The notes beneath the pieces were generated by a model that had not been told where the DNA came from, did not search any database, and saw nothing but the letters and a program-made list of their open reading frames with translations. DNA of 45,823 bases, taken from positions 1-45,823 of the forward strand of contig NZ_FNCJ01000035.1 of assembly GCF_900100735.1 (NCBI RefSeq), given 5' to 3'. Shown one piece after another: positions 26,243-33,996 of this stretch (position 1 is the stretch's first letter; each line of letters starts with the position of its first letter). A program made the translations under genes and the position numbers. This DNA is from Paraburkholderia phenazinium. Lineage in GTDB: Bacteria > Pseudomonadota > Gammaproteobacteria > Burkholderiales > Burkholderiaceae.

Positions 26243-28018
26243 TCAGTCGAGCATGCTGATGGCGCTCGGCGCGTCCTGACGCTTCTCGGCCAGTTCTTCG
26301 AACTCGTTGATGGCGTCGATTTCGGTGCCCATCGAGATGTTCGTCACACGCTCGAGAATCACTTCGACGATCACCGGCACGTTGAACTCGGAGAGCATCG
26401 CCTGCGCCTTTTGCAGGGCCGGCTTCAGCTCTTCCGGCTTGAACACGCGGATCGCCTTGCAACCGAGACCTTCGGCGACCGCGACGTGATCCACGCCATA
26501 GCCGTTCACTTCCGGCGCGTTGATGTTGTCGAACGCGAGCTGCACGCAGAAGTCCATGTCGAACGCGCGCTGCGCCTGGCGGATCAGGCCGAGGTACGAG
26601 TTGTTCACCACCACATGCACGTACGGCAGCTTGAATTGCGCGCCGACGGCGAGTTCTTCGATCATGAACTGGAAGTCGTAGTCGCCGGAGAGCGCGACGA
26701 TCGGACGTTGCGGGTCTGCGGCACGCACGCCGAGCGCTGCCGGAATCGTCCAGCCGAGCGGGCCTGCCTGGCCGCAGTTGATCCAGTTGCGCGCCTTGTA
26801 GACGTGCAGGAACTGCGCACCGGCGATCTGCGACAAGCCGATCGTGCTCACATAGCACGTATCGCGGCCGAACACCTGGTTCATCTCTTCGTAGACGCGT
26901 TGCGGCTTGATCGGCACATTGTCGAAGTGCGTCTTGCGTTGCAGCGTGCGCTTGCGTTGCTGGCAATCCGCGACCCAGGCGCTGCGGTCCTTCAGCTTGC
27001 CGGCGGCCTTCCATTCGTTGGCCACTTCGACGAACAGTTCGAGCGCGGCTTTCGCGTCCGAGACGATGCCGAGGTCCGGCCCGAACACACGGCCGATCTG
27101 CGTCGGCTCGATGTCCACATGCACGAACTTACGGCCCTTGGTATAAACCTCGACGCTGCCTGTATGGCGGTTGGCCCAGCGGTTGCCGATGCCGAGCACG
27201 AAGTCGGAGGCGAGCATGGTCGCGTTGCCGTAGCGGTGCGACGTCTGCAGGCCGACCATGCCGGCCATCAGCGGGTGATCGTCGGGAATCGCGCCCCACG
27301 ACATCAGTGTCGGAATCACCGGCACGCCAACCAGTTCAGCGAATTCGACCAGCAGGTCTTCCGCGGCGGCGTTCAGCACGCCACCACCGGAGACGATCAG
27401 CGGCTTGTCCGAATCGTTGAGCAGCGTCAATGCGGCTTCGATCTGCTTGCGGCTTGCCTTCGGCTTGTAGACCGGCAGCGGTTCATAGGTGTCGATATCG
27501 AATTCGATTTCGGCGAGTTGCACGTCGATCGGCAGGTCGATCAGCACCGGACCCGGACGGCCCGAGCGCATCAGGTGAAACGCCTGCTGGAAGGCACGCG
27601 GCACCAACGCCGGTTCGCGCACGGTGACGGCCCACTTGGTGACGGGCTTGGCGATCGATTCGATATCGACGGCCTGGAAGTCTTCCTTGTACAGGCGGGC
27701 CCGCGGCGCTTGACCCGTGATAGCCAGAATAGGAATCGAGTCGGCCTGAGCGGAGTACAAACCGGTGATCATGTCGGTGCCGGCGGGGCCGGACGTGCCG
27801 ATACACACGCCGATGTTGCCCGGCTGAGCCCGCGTATAGCCTTCGGCCATGTGCGAGGCGCCTTCGACGTGACGCGCCAGCACGTGGCTGATGTTGCCTG
27901 CCTTACGCATGGCCGAATAGAACGGATTGATAGCGGCGCCTGGCACACCGAAGGCGGTGTCGATGCCTTCTTTTTCGAGCACCAGTACGGCTGCGTCGAC
28001 GGCTCTCATCTTGGCCAT
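26243..28018 (-). CDS. gcl: Glyoxylate carboligase
   Basis: This thiamine-diphosphate enzyme joins two glyoxylates to tartronate semialdehyde with release of CO2. It has 591 residues and is collinear with E. coli Gcl from MAKMRAVDAAVLVLEKEGID on. The residue at the usual catalytic Glu position is Val (V51 in RHVEGASH), the known peculiarity of Gcl. The cofactor-binding part has ALSGDYDFQFMIEELAVG and VNNSYLGLIRQAQRAFDMDF. It is the first gene of gcl-hyi-glxR and is divergent from a LysR gene. Confidence 0.97.
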   Translation of the reverse strand: MAKMRAVDAAVLVLEKEGIDTAFGVPGAAINPFYSAMRKAGNISHVLARHVEGASHMAEGYTRAQPGNIGVCIGTSGPAGTDMITGLYSAQADSIPILAITGQAPRARLYKEDFQAVDIESIAKPVTKWAVTVREPALVPRAFQQAFHLMRSGRPGPVLIDLPIDVQLAEIEFDIDTYEPLPVYKPKASRKQIEAALTLLNDSDKPLIVSGGGVLNAAAEDLLVEFAELVGVPVIPTLMSWGAIPDDHPLMAGMVGLQTSHRYGNATMLASDFVLGIGNRWANRHTGSVEVYTKGRKFVHVDIEPTQIGRVFGPDLGIVSDAKAALELFVEVANEWKAAGKLKDRSAWVADCQQRKRTLQRKTHFDNVPIKPQRVYEEMNQVFGRDTCYVSTIGLSQIAGAQFLHVYKARNWINCGQAGPLGWTIPAALGVRAADPQRPIVALSGDYDFQFMIEELAVGAQFKLPYVHVVVNNSYLGLIRQAQRAFDMDFCVQLAFDNINAPEVNGYGVDHVAVAEGLGCKAIRVFKPEELKPALQKAQAMLSEFNVPVIVEVILERVTNISMGTEIDAINEFEELAEKRQDAPSAISMLD

Positions 28019-28168
28019 GAATGTCTCCTGAATGTCTATGGATGCGGATCAAGGGGGATGAGATGCACTTTAGGCCTGACTCAAAGGTTTGATAAGATCA
28101 GTCGAGGTCGCTTATTTCGGAACAAAAAGTATGGAATGAGGGTTGGCGCAAGGCGGTTGCAACCCGCT

Positions 28169-28213
28169 TGCGTGGGACCGGAGTAACCGCTAAAGCGCTA
28201 ACTCCCATCGACA
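28169..28213 (+). repeat. REP-like palindromic repeat, copy C
   Basis: This 45-base element begins TGCGTGG and ends TCGACA. Its core GGAGTAACCGCTAAAGCGCT is followed by AACTCC. The outer stem is shorter than in copies A and B, with mismatches at its base. It is the first of three copies in the gcl/LysR gap. Confidence 0.82.
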
Positions 28214-28217
28214 GCGG

Positions 28218-28313
28218 TGCATGGGATGGGAGTAAGTGCTTTGCATGGGGCCCGAGTAACGCGCTGAAGCGCGAACTCTGGCCGACAGCTAAAGCGCTAA
28301 CTCCCATCGACAC
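28218..28313 (+). repeat. REP-like palindromic repeat, copy D, split by copy E
   Basis: The left part is 28218-28240 and the right part 28288-28313. Removing copy E and one of the two flanking GCT triplets restores a 45-base element. Its perfect 8-bp stem is ATGGGAGT with ACTCCCAT. The restored length equals copies A, B and C. Confidence 0.85.
28241..28287 (+). repeat. REP-like palindromic repeat, copy E, inserted into copy D
   Basis: This is a 47-base copy from TTGCATGGGG to GGCCGACA, with the inner stem CGCGCT/AGCGCG. It is bracketed by GCT on both sides (28238-28240 and 28288-28290), while the recipient element has GCT once at that point. This looks like insertion with a 3-base target duplication. 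Confidence 0.82.
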
Positions 28314-28324
28314 AGGAGACAAAA

Positions 28325-29239
28325 ATGGACCGCTTCAAGCAGATCGAAACCTTCGTGCGGGTCGCGGATGCGGGGAGTCTCGCCGCGGCGGCGCTGGAGG
28401 AGGGCGTGTCGCCCGTGATCCTCGGGCGGCGCATCGACGCGCTGGAAAAGCGCCTCGGCGTAAAACTGATGTATCGCTCGACGCGGCGCCTCGTGGTCAG
28501 CGAAGAGGGCGCAGCGTTTCTGGAGCGCTGCCGCGGCCTGCTGTCGGAATGGGATCAGGCGGAGAACGAACTCGCTGCGGGCCGCCGCGCGGTGAGCGGG
28601 CACCTGATCGTCTCAGCGCCGGCGGCTTTTGGCCGCAAACATGTCGCGCCGCTCGCGCCCCCGTTTCTCGCCGACAAGCCGGAATTGCAGTTGTCGTTCA
28701 ATCTGACCGACCGGGTGGTGGATCTGGTGCGCGAAGGCTACGACCTGTCGATTCGCATTGGTGGTGCGGTCGATCCGAATTTCGTGGCCGTAAAGCTGGC
28801 CTCGAACCGGCGCGTGGTGTGCGGCACGCCGGAGTATTTTCGCAAGTACGGCAAGCCGAAGACGCTCGAAGACCTGCCGCAGCACAACTGCCTCGCCTTC
28901 AATCTCCAAGGGGGCCAGAACCGTGGCTGGTACTTCCGCCGCAACGGCAAGCTGGCGACGGTGCGCGTCGGCGGCACGCTCGATTGCAACGACGGCGAAT
29001 TGCTGCATCGGTGGGTTTCGGAAGGGCTTGGCCTCGGCTGGCGCTCGACCTGGGAAATCCAGCAGCAGCTTGCACGCGGCGAGCTGGAAACGGTGCTCGA
29101 TGAATTCGCGCTGCCGGATTACGACATCCTTGCCGTCTACCCGCAGCAGCGCTACGTGCCGGCCAAGGTGCGCTACTTCATCGACTATCTGAAAGAGGTC
29201 TATGCGAGCGAGGATTACTGGAACCGCAGCACGTATTAG
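28325..29239 (+). CDS. LysR-family regulator divergent from gcl
   Basis: This 304-residue transcription factor has the winged helix in SLAAAALEEGVSPVILGRRI and LMYRSTRRLVVSEEGAAFLE. The effector domain has IVSAPAAFGRKHVAPLAPPF and YDLSIRIGGAVDPNFVAVKL, the CrgA/LrhA-like layout. Divergent placement makes it the probable regulator of gcl-hyi-glxR, perhaps responding to glyoxylate or a related acid. That role is inference. The REP-like cluster lies directly in front of it. Confidence 0.85.
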   Translation: MDRFKQIETFVRVADAGSLAAAALEEGVSPVILGRRIDALEKRLGVKLMYRSTRRLVVSEEGAAFLERCRGLLSEWDQAENELAAGRRAVSGHLIVSAPAAFGRKHVAPLAPPFLADKPELQLSFNLTDRVVDLVREGYDLSIRIGGAVDPNFVAVKLASNRRVVCGTPEYFRKYGKPKTLEDLPQHNCLAFNLQGGQNRGWYFRRNGKLATVRVGGTLDCNDGELLHRWVSEGLGLGWRSTWEIQQQLARGELETVLDEFALPDYDILAVYPQQRYVPAKVRYFIDYLKEVYASEDYWNRSTY

Positions 29240-29315
29240 CTGCGCCCGTGACCTCATGGGAGGCTCTAAACCCTTGAAAACACACCCGAATCACGCGCCA
29301 GATTAACGGGATGTG

Positions 29316-29344
29316 TTGCAACCCGGCCCCAATCGGGCTATACT
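29316..29344 (+). promoter_or_regulatory. Sigma-70 promoter for rpsF operon
   Basis: TTGCAA (29316-29321) and TATACT (29339-29344) are separated by exactly 17 bases and lie 65 bases before the rpsF start. This is a near-consensus housekeeping promoter for the ribosomal protein operon. Confidence 0.7.
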
Positions 29345-29409
29345 CTTCGGCTTCTCACTTGCCACACCGGTTCCGACGCCCGGGTGGCTTTAATCCACAA
29401 GGAGTGTGT

Positions 29410-29784
29410 ATGCGTCATTATGAAATCGTATTTATCGTGCATCCCGATCAGAGCGAGCAAGTGCCCGCCATGATCGAGCGTTACAAGAGCACGATCACGT
29501 CGCACGGTGGCCAGATCCACCGTATCGAAGACTGGGGCCGTCGCCAACTGGCCTACATGATCGAGAAACTCGCGAAGGCTCACTACGTCTGCATGAACAT
29601 CGAATGCGACCAAACCACGCTCGACGAGCTGGAACACGCATTCAAGTTCAACGACGCCGTTCTGCGTCACCTGATCGTCAAGATGAAGAAGGCCGAAACC
29701 GGCCCGTCGCCGATGATGAAGGAAGTGCAGCGCGAAGAAGCCAAGAAGGCAGCTGCTACGCAGCCGTCCGAAGCGCAGGCTTAA
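29410..29784 (+). CDS. rpsF: 30S ribosomal protein S6
   Basis: This small-subunit protein of 124 residues binds S18 on 16S rRNA. The start at 29410 (MRHYEIVFIVHPDQSEQVPA) follows the ribosome site AAGGAGTGT; an ATG at 29311 lies upstream of the promoter and is false. The S6 fold is complete, with GGQIHRIEDWGRRQLAYMIE and a charged Ala-rich tail as in other betaproteobacteria. It is the first gene of rpsF-priB-rpsR-rplI. Confidence 0.98.
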   Translation: MRHYEIVFIVHPDQSEQVPAMIERYKSTITSHGGQIHRIEDWGRRQLAYMIEKLAKAHYVCMNIECDQTTLDELEHAFKFNDAVLRHLIVKMKKAETGPSPMMKEVQREEAKKAAATQPSEAQA

Positions 29785-29823
29785 GACACACTATTTAAGC
29801 TACCAGGCTAAAGCGTCGCTCTC

Positions 29824-30123
29824 GTGAATCGGCTGCAACTCTCAGCCAGCGTCGTTGAACGCGAACCGGTGCGGTATACCCCCGCCGGCGTTCCGATCGC
29901 AAGCTGTACGTTGCAACACCGCACCGAAGTCGTCGAAGCCGGCATTGCCCGGCAAGTTGAACTGACGATGCCGGCGGTGGCGGCCGGCGAGGCGAGCGGC
30001 AAGCTGGAAAACTGTGCGATGGGCGTCGAAACGCTCTTCACCGGTTTTCTGGCGAAAAAAAGCCGCAACGCAAGAACCCTGGTATTTCACATCACAGCAT
30101 TGCAGGACATTGGAAAGGACTGA
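29824..30123 (+). CDS. priB: Primosomal replication protein N (PriB)
   Basis: This is a single-stranded DNA-binding OB-fold protein of 99 residues that helps PriA restart stalled forks. It starts with GTG at 29824, reading MNRLQLSASVVEREPVRYTP. The conserved ASCTLQHRTEVVEAGIARQV and FLAKKSRNARTLVFHITALQ segments are typical. It ends two bases before rpsR, which implies translational coupling. Confidence 0.95.
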   Translation: MNRLQLSASVVEREPVRYTPAGVPIASCTLQHRTEVVEAGIARQVELTMPAVAAGEASGKLENCAMGVETLFTGFLAKKSRNARTLVFHITALQDIGKD

Positions 30124-30125
30124 AC

Positions 30126-30401
30126 ATGCCCCGCCCGACTGGTAAGAAATTCGACAAGCGTCGTCAGCAACAAAACCCGCTCTTCAAGCGCAAGAAGTTC
30201 TGCCGTTTCACGGCAGCTGGTGTCGATCAGATCGACTACAAAGACATCGAAACGCTGAAGGACTTCATCGGCGAGAACGGCAAGATCACGCCGGCGCGTC
30301 TCACGGGTACGAAGTCGCACTATCAACGCCAGCTGGACACGGCAATCAAGCGCGCACGTTTCCTCGCGCTGGTGCCGTACACCGACCAGCACAAGGCCTA
30401 A
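30126..30401 (+). CDS. rpsR: 30S ribosomal protein S18
   Basis: This is a basic 91-residue protein that pairs with S6 in the small subunit. The signature is KKFCRFTAAGVDQIDYKDIE followed by TLKDFIGENGKITPARLTGT. It starts two bases after priB with GGAAAGGAC upstream. Length and sequence are normal for Burkholderiaceae. Confidence 0.98.
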   Translation: MPRPTGKKFDKRRQQQNPLFKRKKFCRFTAAGVDQIDYKDIETLKDFIGENGKITPARLTGTKSHYQRQLDTAIKRARFLALVPYTDQHKA

Positions 30402-30428
30402 CCCGACGACGCGACAAGGAGCATCAGA

Positions 30429-30881
30429 ATGCAAGTTATTCTTCTGGAAAAAGTCGTCAACCTGGGCAACCTGGGCGACATCGTCAAGGTGAAGGACGGT
30501 TACGCACGTAACTTCCTGATCCCGAACAAGCACGCACGCCGCGCAACGAAAGACGCTATCGCTGAATTCGAAGTTCGCCGCGCAGAACTGGAAAAGGTTG
30601 CTGCTGAAAAGCTGGCAGCTGCTCAAGCTCAAGGCGAAAAGCTGGCAGGCTCGACGGTTCAGATCAGCCAGAAGGCTGGCGTCGACGGCCGTCTGTTCGG
30701 CTCGGTGACGAACGCTGACATCGCTGACGCACTGGTTAAGCAAGGCTTCGCAGTGGAAAAGGCGCAAGTGCGCCTGCCGGAAGGCCCGCTGAAGCTGGTC
30801 GGCGACCACGCTGTGCAAATCTCGCTGCACACCGACGTGCTCGTCGATGTGACGGTGTCGGTGCTGGGCGAACACGTCTAA
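30429..30881 (+). CDS. rplI: 50S ribosomal protein L9
   Basis: This large-subunit protein of 150 residues binds 23S rRNA. The N-terminal domain has MQVILLEKVVNLGNLGDIVK and KDGYARNFLIPNKHARRAT, then a long helix and the C-terminal domain with GRLFGSVTNADIADALVKQG. It ends the ribosomal operon and is followed by a strong terminator. Confidence 0.98.
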   Translation: MQVILLEKVVNLGNLGDIVKVKDGYARNFLIPNKHARRATKDAIAEFEVRRAELEKVAAEKLAAAQAQGEKLAGSTVQISQKAGVDGRLFGSVTNADIADALVKQGFAVEKAQVRLPEGPLKLVGDHAVQISLHTDVLVDVTVSVLGEHV

Positions 30882-30921
30882 GTACCAAAGCAGTATTTGC
30901 CAGGTAGTCTGACTGGCGAAG

Positions 30922-30955
30922 GGCAGGGGCCGGGTGACCGGCCCCTGCCTTTTTT
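30922..30955 (+). terminator. Intrinsic terminator after rplI
   Basis: A perfect 12-bp stem, GGCAGGGGCCGG with CCGGCCCCTGCC, a GTGA loop and a run of six T. It lies 40 bases after the rplI stop and closes the rpsF operon. Confidence 0.95.
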
Positions 30956-31031
30956 GTTGGGCGGTTTTGGCCCGCAAAGGCGTGTGTTTTAGATTTCCCT
31001 CCGCGCTCATTTACCCCGATAATTCCATCCC

Positions 31032-32417
31032 ATGAACGCACCGTCCAAAGATCCCCAGCTCGAGTCGCTAAAAGTCCCGCCGCATTCGATCGAGGCCGAG
31101 CAATCGGTGCTGGGCGGCCTGCTGCTCGACAACGCCGCATGGGACCGCATCGCCGACTTCCTGTCGCAAAGCGATTTCTACCGCTACGACCACCGGATCA
31201 TCTTCGAGCACATCGGCAAGCTGATTGCGGCGACGCGTCCGGCCGACGTGATCACGGTCTATGAAGCGCTGGGCACTTCGGGCAAGGCCGAAGAGGTGGG
31301 CGGCCTCGCTTACCTGAACGCGCTGGCGCAGAACACGCCGAGCGCGGCCAATATTCGCCGCTACGCGGAAATCGTGCGCGATCGCGCGGTGCTGCGGCGC
31401 CTCGTTTCCGTGGCGGACGAAATCTCCGCCGACGCCTTCAATCCGCAGGGCAAGGAAGTCCGCCAGTTGCTGGACGAGGCGGAATCGAAGGTGTTCTCGA
31501 TCGCCGAAGACGGCGCGCGCGGCACGCAGGGCTTTCTGGAAATCGGGCCGCTCTTGACCCAGGTGGTCGAGCGGATCGATACGCTGTACCACACCGCCAA
31601 TCCGAGCGATGTGACCGGCACACCGACCGGCTTCGTCGACCTCGACCGGATGACCTCCGGCATGCACGGCGGCGAGTTGATCATCGTGGCGGGCCGGCCG
31701 TCGATGGGTAAGACGGCGTTCTCGATGAATATCGGCGAGTACGTGGCGGTGGAGTACGGTTTGCCGGTGGCAGTGTTTTCGATGGAAATGCCGGGCACCC
31801 AGCTCACGATGCGTATGCTCGGCTCGGTCGGACGGCTGGACCAGCACCGCATGCGTACGGGGCGGCTGACCGACGAAGATTGGCCGAAACTCACGCACGC
31901 CGTGCAGAAGATGAGCGAAGCGCAAATCTTCATCGACGAAACCGGTGGTCTAAACCCAATGGAACTGCGCTCGCGGGCGCGCCGGCTGTCGCGTCAGTGC
32001 GGCAAACTGGGTCTGATCATCATCGACTATTTGCAGCTGATGAGCGGTTCGTCGTCCGGCGAAAACCGTGCGACGGAAATCTCGGAAATCTCGCGTTCGC
32101 TCAAGAGTCTCGCCAAGGAACTCGATGTCCCGGTGATTGCGCTGTCGCAGTTGAACCGGGGTTTGGAGCAGCGCCCGAACAAACGGCCAATCATGTCGGA
32201 CCTGCGCGAATCGGGCGCAATCGAGCAGGATGCCGACGTGATCCTGTTTATTTACCGCGACGAGGTCTACAACCCCGACAGTCCGGACAAGGGCACCGCG
32301 GAAATCATCATCGGTAAACAGCGTAACGGTCCGATCGGTCCCGTTCGCCTCACGTTCCATGGTCAATTTACGAAGTTCGATAACTTTGCGGGCGCGCAGA
32401 ACTTCTACGGCGAGTAA
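31032..32417 (+). CDS. dnaB: Replicative DNA helicase DnaB
   Basis: This is the hexameric helicase that unwinds DNA at the fork, 461 residues. The N-terminal primase-interacting domain has VPPHSIEAEQSVLGGLLLDN; the RecA-like core has Walker A in IIVAGRPSMGKTAFSMNI, Walker B in LGLIIIDYLQLM and the arginine-finger region near GKQRNGPIGPVRLTF. It has no intein. It is separated from the ribosomal operon by the terminator. The core-type sequence ends here: the 294 bases that follow are AT-richer and lead into an integrase. Confidence 0.98.
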   Translation: MNAPSKDPQLESLKVPPHSIEAEQSVLGGLLLDNAAWDRIADFLSQSDFYRYDHRIIFEHIGKLIAATRPADVITVYEALGTSGKAEEVGGLAYLNALAQNTPSAANIRRYAEIVRDRAVLRRLVSVADEISADAFNPQGKEVRQLLDEAESKVFSIAEDGARGTQGFLEIGPLLTQVVERIDTLYHTANPSDVTGTPTGFVDLDRMTSGMHGGELIIVAGRPSMGKTAFSMNIGEYVAVEYGLPVAVFSMEMPGTQLTMRMLGSVGRLDQHRMRTGRLTDEDWPKLTHAVQKMSEAQIFIDETGGLNPMELRSRARRLSRQCGKLGLIIIDYLQLMSGSSSGENRATEISEISRSLKSLAKELDVPVIALSQLNRGLEQRPNKRPIMSDLRESGAIEQDADVILFIYRDEVYNPDSPDKGTAEIIIGKQRNGPIGPVRLTFHGQFTKFDNFAGAQNFYGE

Positions 32418-32681
32418 AGAAAAATCTCGCGGCGCTGTTGTAAGAGCGCTTTCAAAAGTGCGACGGTATCCCGGTAACGGTACAATATTGCGGTTTTATG
32501 TCAGCCATGACGTGACCAATTTCCGGGATTCTAATGTTCGGTCGATTCATGCCCACCGAGGGCAAAATGTGTCGTCCGACGCCGTTCAGAGACGTTCGCG
32601 GTAACCTGCATAGAGCATTGAAAATTAAGGAATTTGTTCGAATTCGTTCGCGGTCGTCCGGCAGTGATTTTTCGTATAAAA

Positions 32682-32693
32682 TCCGTATACGGA
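32682..32693. promoter_or_regulatory. Palindromic operator candidate before the integrase
   Basis: TCCGTATACGGA is a perfect 12-base palindrome, 18 bases before the integrase ATG. TATAAA at 32675-32680 could be the -10 box, which would place the palindrome over the transcription start. A bound protein there would silence the integrase. No protein is assigned. Confidence 0.4.
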
Positions 32694-32711
32694 ACTTCGC
32701 CGGGGTTTTGC

Positions 32712-33860
32712 ATGATGAAGATGAGCATTCAGACGAAAACGGCGCGCGCCAAACTTGAGCCGCGCCGTGAGCCGTATTGGGAGCGCATAAGCACGGGCGT
32801 TCACGTCGGGTACCGTAAGTTGGAATCGGGGGCGGGCACTTGGATCGGACGTCGCATGAGCGAGGATGGCAAATACCAGTTCAGCTCGTTCGGCGATACG
32901 CTTTGCGAGTACAACGAGGCGCGCAAAGGGGTTGAACGGTGGGCGGATGAGTTGGCGGCGGGTGTTCACCATGACAGAAAAACGGTCGCTGACGTGTGTC
33001 GCCTGTATGTCGAGAATCGGCGTTTGGAAAAGGGTGAAGCTACCGCTCAAGACGCCGAGGGCAGATTTAAGCGATTGGTCTATGAGAAGCCCATCGGCAT
33101 GGTCAACATCGCAAGGCTGCGCCCTTTGGATGTCGAGCGGTGGCGCAATGCACAATTAGATGATGCTTCTCCCGATGACGAGGAAAGTTACAAGCGCGCC
33201 AAGGATTCCGTAAACCGCAACCTCAAGTCGTTGAAAGCGGCGTTGAACTATGCCAAGGCGCGACTCAAACTTGTTTCGAGCGACGCGGGATGGAAAGAGG
33301 TCATTCAATTCCCTGATGTGGGTAGCCGCCGGAAAGGCTGGTTGACGGCTGAGGAACGTACCCGCTTACTTCAGGCGATGCCTGCCGATTTACGCACATT
33401 CGCGATCGCATTGCTGCATATTGGAGCGCGGCCGGGCGAAGTTGCGAGCGCCAATGTGGCAGACTTCGACCGTAGTGCGGGGGTCTTGACGCTCAATGGA
33501 AAGACGGGCAGTCGCAAGGTGCCGCTGTCTGACAAGGCACGCGAATTCTTCGCGACGCAGGCTAAAGATAAGATCGCCAATGCGCCGTTATTGACCACTA
33601 CAGACGCACAGCGTTGGACCGCACCCGTTTGGGGCAAGGCATTCCGGGAGGCTCGAGAAATCGCTGGATTGTTGGATGCGGTTTTATATTGCATGCGACA
33701 TACCTATATCAGCGAGGCTATCGCGCAGGGCATCGACGTTTATACAGTGGCCGAATTGACCGGCACAAGTGTTGCAATAATCCAATCGAACTATGGGGCA
33801 TTCACCGACAATATCGTTGAGCGCCTCAATCGCGTTTCCGTGATCGGCGAAAATTACTGA
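32712..33860 (+). CDS. Tyrosine recombinase / phage-type integrase
   Basis: This site-specific recombinase has about 382 residues from the ATG at 32712; a second ATG at 32715 and another at 32721 are alternatives. The N-terminus resembles arm-type DNA-binding domains (YWERISTGVHVGYRKLESGA), followed by a SAM-like core-binding domain. Catalytic residues are visible: Arg in HIGARPGEVAS, Arg-His in LYCMRHTYISEA, and the nucleophile Tyr in IQSNYGAF. The first His of the HxxR box is replaced by Tyr, a common phage variant. It lies between dnaB and a tRNA-Pro half-gene, as expected for an island integrase next to its attachment site. Confidence 0.92.
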   Translation: MMKMSIQTKTARAKLEPRREPYWERISTGVHVGYRKLESGAGTWIGRRMSEDGKYQFSSFGDTLCEYNEARKGVERWADELAAGVHHDRKTVADVCRLYVENRRLEKGEATAQDAEGRFKRLVYEKPIGMVNIARLRPLDVERWRNAQLDDASPDDEESYKRAKDSVNRNLKSLKAALNYAKARLKLVSSDAGWKEVIQFPDVGSRRKGWLTAEERTRLLQAMPADLRTFAIALLHIGARPGEVASANVADFDRSAGVLTLNGKTGSRKVPLSDKAREFFATQAKDKIANAPLLTTTDAQRWTAPVWGKAFREAREIAGLLDAVLYCMRHTYISEAIAQGIDVYTVAELTGTSVAIIQSNYGAFTDNIVERLNRVSVIGENY

Positions 33861-33897
33861 CGTTCTACCCGGAGCGCGATTCATGATGATCGGTTGT

Positions 33898-33942
33898 TTT
33901 GGGATCAGAGGGTCGAAGGTTCGAATCCTTTCGCTCCGACCA
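33898..33942 (+). other. 3' half of a tRNA-Pro(UGG) gene, attachment half-site
   Basis: From the anticodon loop TTTGGGA (anticodon TGG) the sequence continues as a normal tRNA: 3' anticodon stem, variable loop GGGTC, T-stem GAAGG/CCTTT with loop TTCGAAT, acceptor strand CGCTCCG and ACCA. The 5' half is not tRNA-like: D-loop features are missing and the 5' anticodon stem does not pair well. CGGAGCG at 33870-33876 does match the acceptor strand. A break at the anticodon loop is a usual crossover point for tRNA integrases. The adjacent integrase gene ends 37 bases upstream. Confidence 0.8.
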
Positions 33943-33959
33943 CGAAAAAAAGCAGCAAA

Positions 33960-33996
33960 AATAAGGACTTACGAGCTAACGCCGTAAGTCCTTATT
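33960..33996. terminator. Perfect 14-bp hairpin after the tRNA fragment
   Basis: AATAAGGACTTACG (33960-33973) and CGTAAGTCCTTATT (33983-33996) pair perfectly around a 9-base loop. A-rich sequence lies to the left and TCTTTTCTT to the right, so it can act as a terminator on both strands. It would stop integrase read-through and also transcription of the minus-strand methyltransferase operon. Confidence 0.7.

Larger units (their letters stand above)
28019..28324. other. gcl/LysR divergent gap holding a repeat cluster
   Basis: This 306-base gap lies between the gcl start and the divergent LysR start. The half next to gcl is AT-richer and should contain the gcl promoter and the regulator's binding site. 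The half next to the LysR gene (28169-28313) is filled by three REP-like copies, one nested in another, listed separately. No gene is seen. The LysR ribosome site AGGAG lies about 10 bases before its ATG. Confidence 0.6.

Noticed and set aside
26411..28186. 591-codon open frame antiparallel to gcl
   Set aside because: gcl is certain from collinearity with E. coli Gcl; the opposite frame is a composition artefact.
32633..32665. Second attachment copy containing TTCGAATTCG
   Set aside because: Only a few bases match the T-loop; acceptor strand and CCA are missing.
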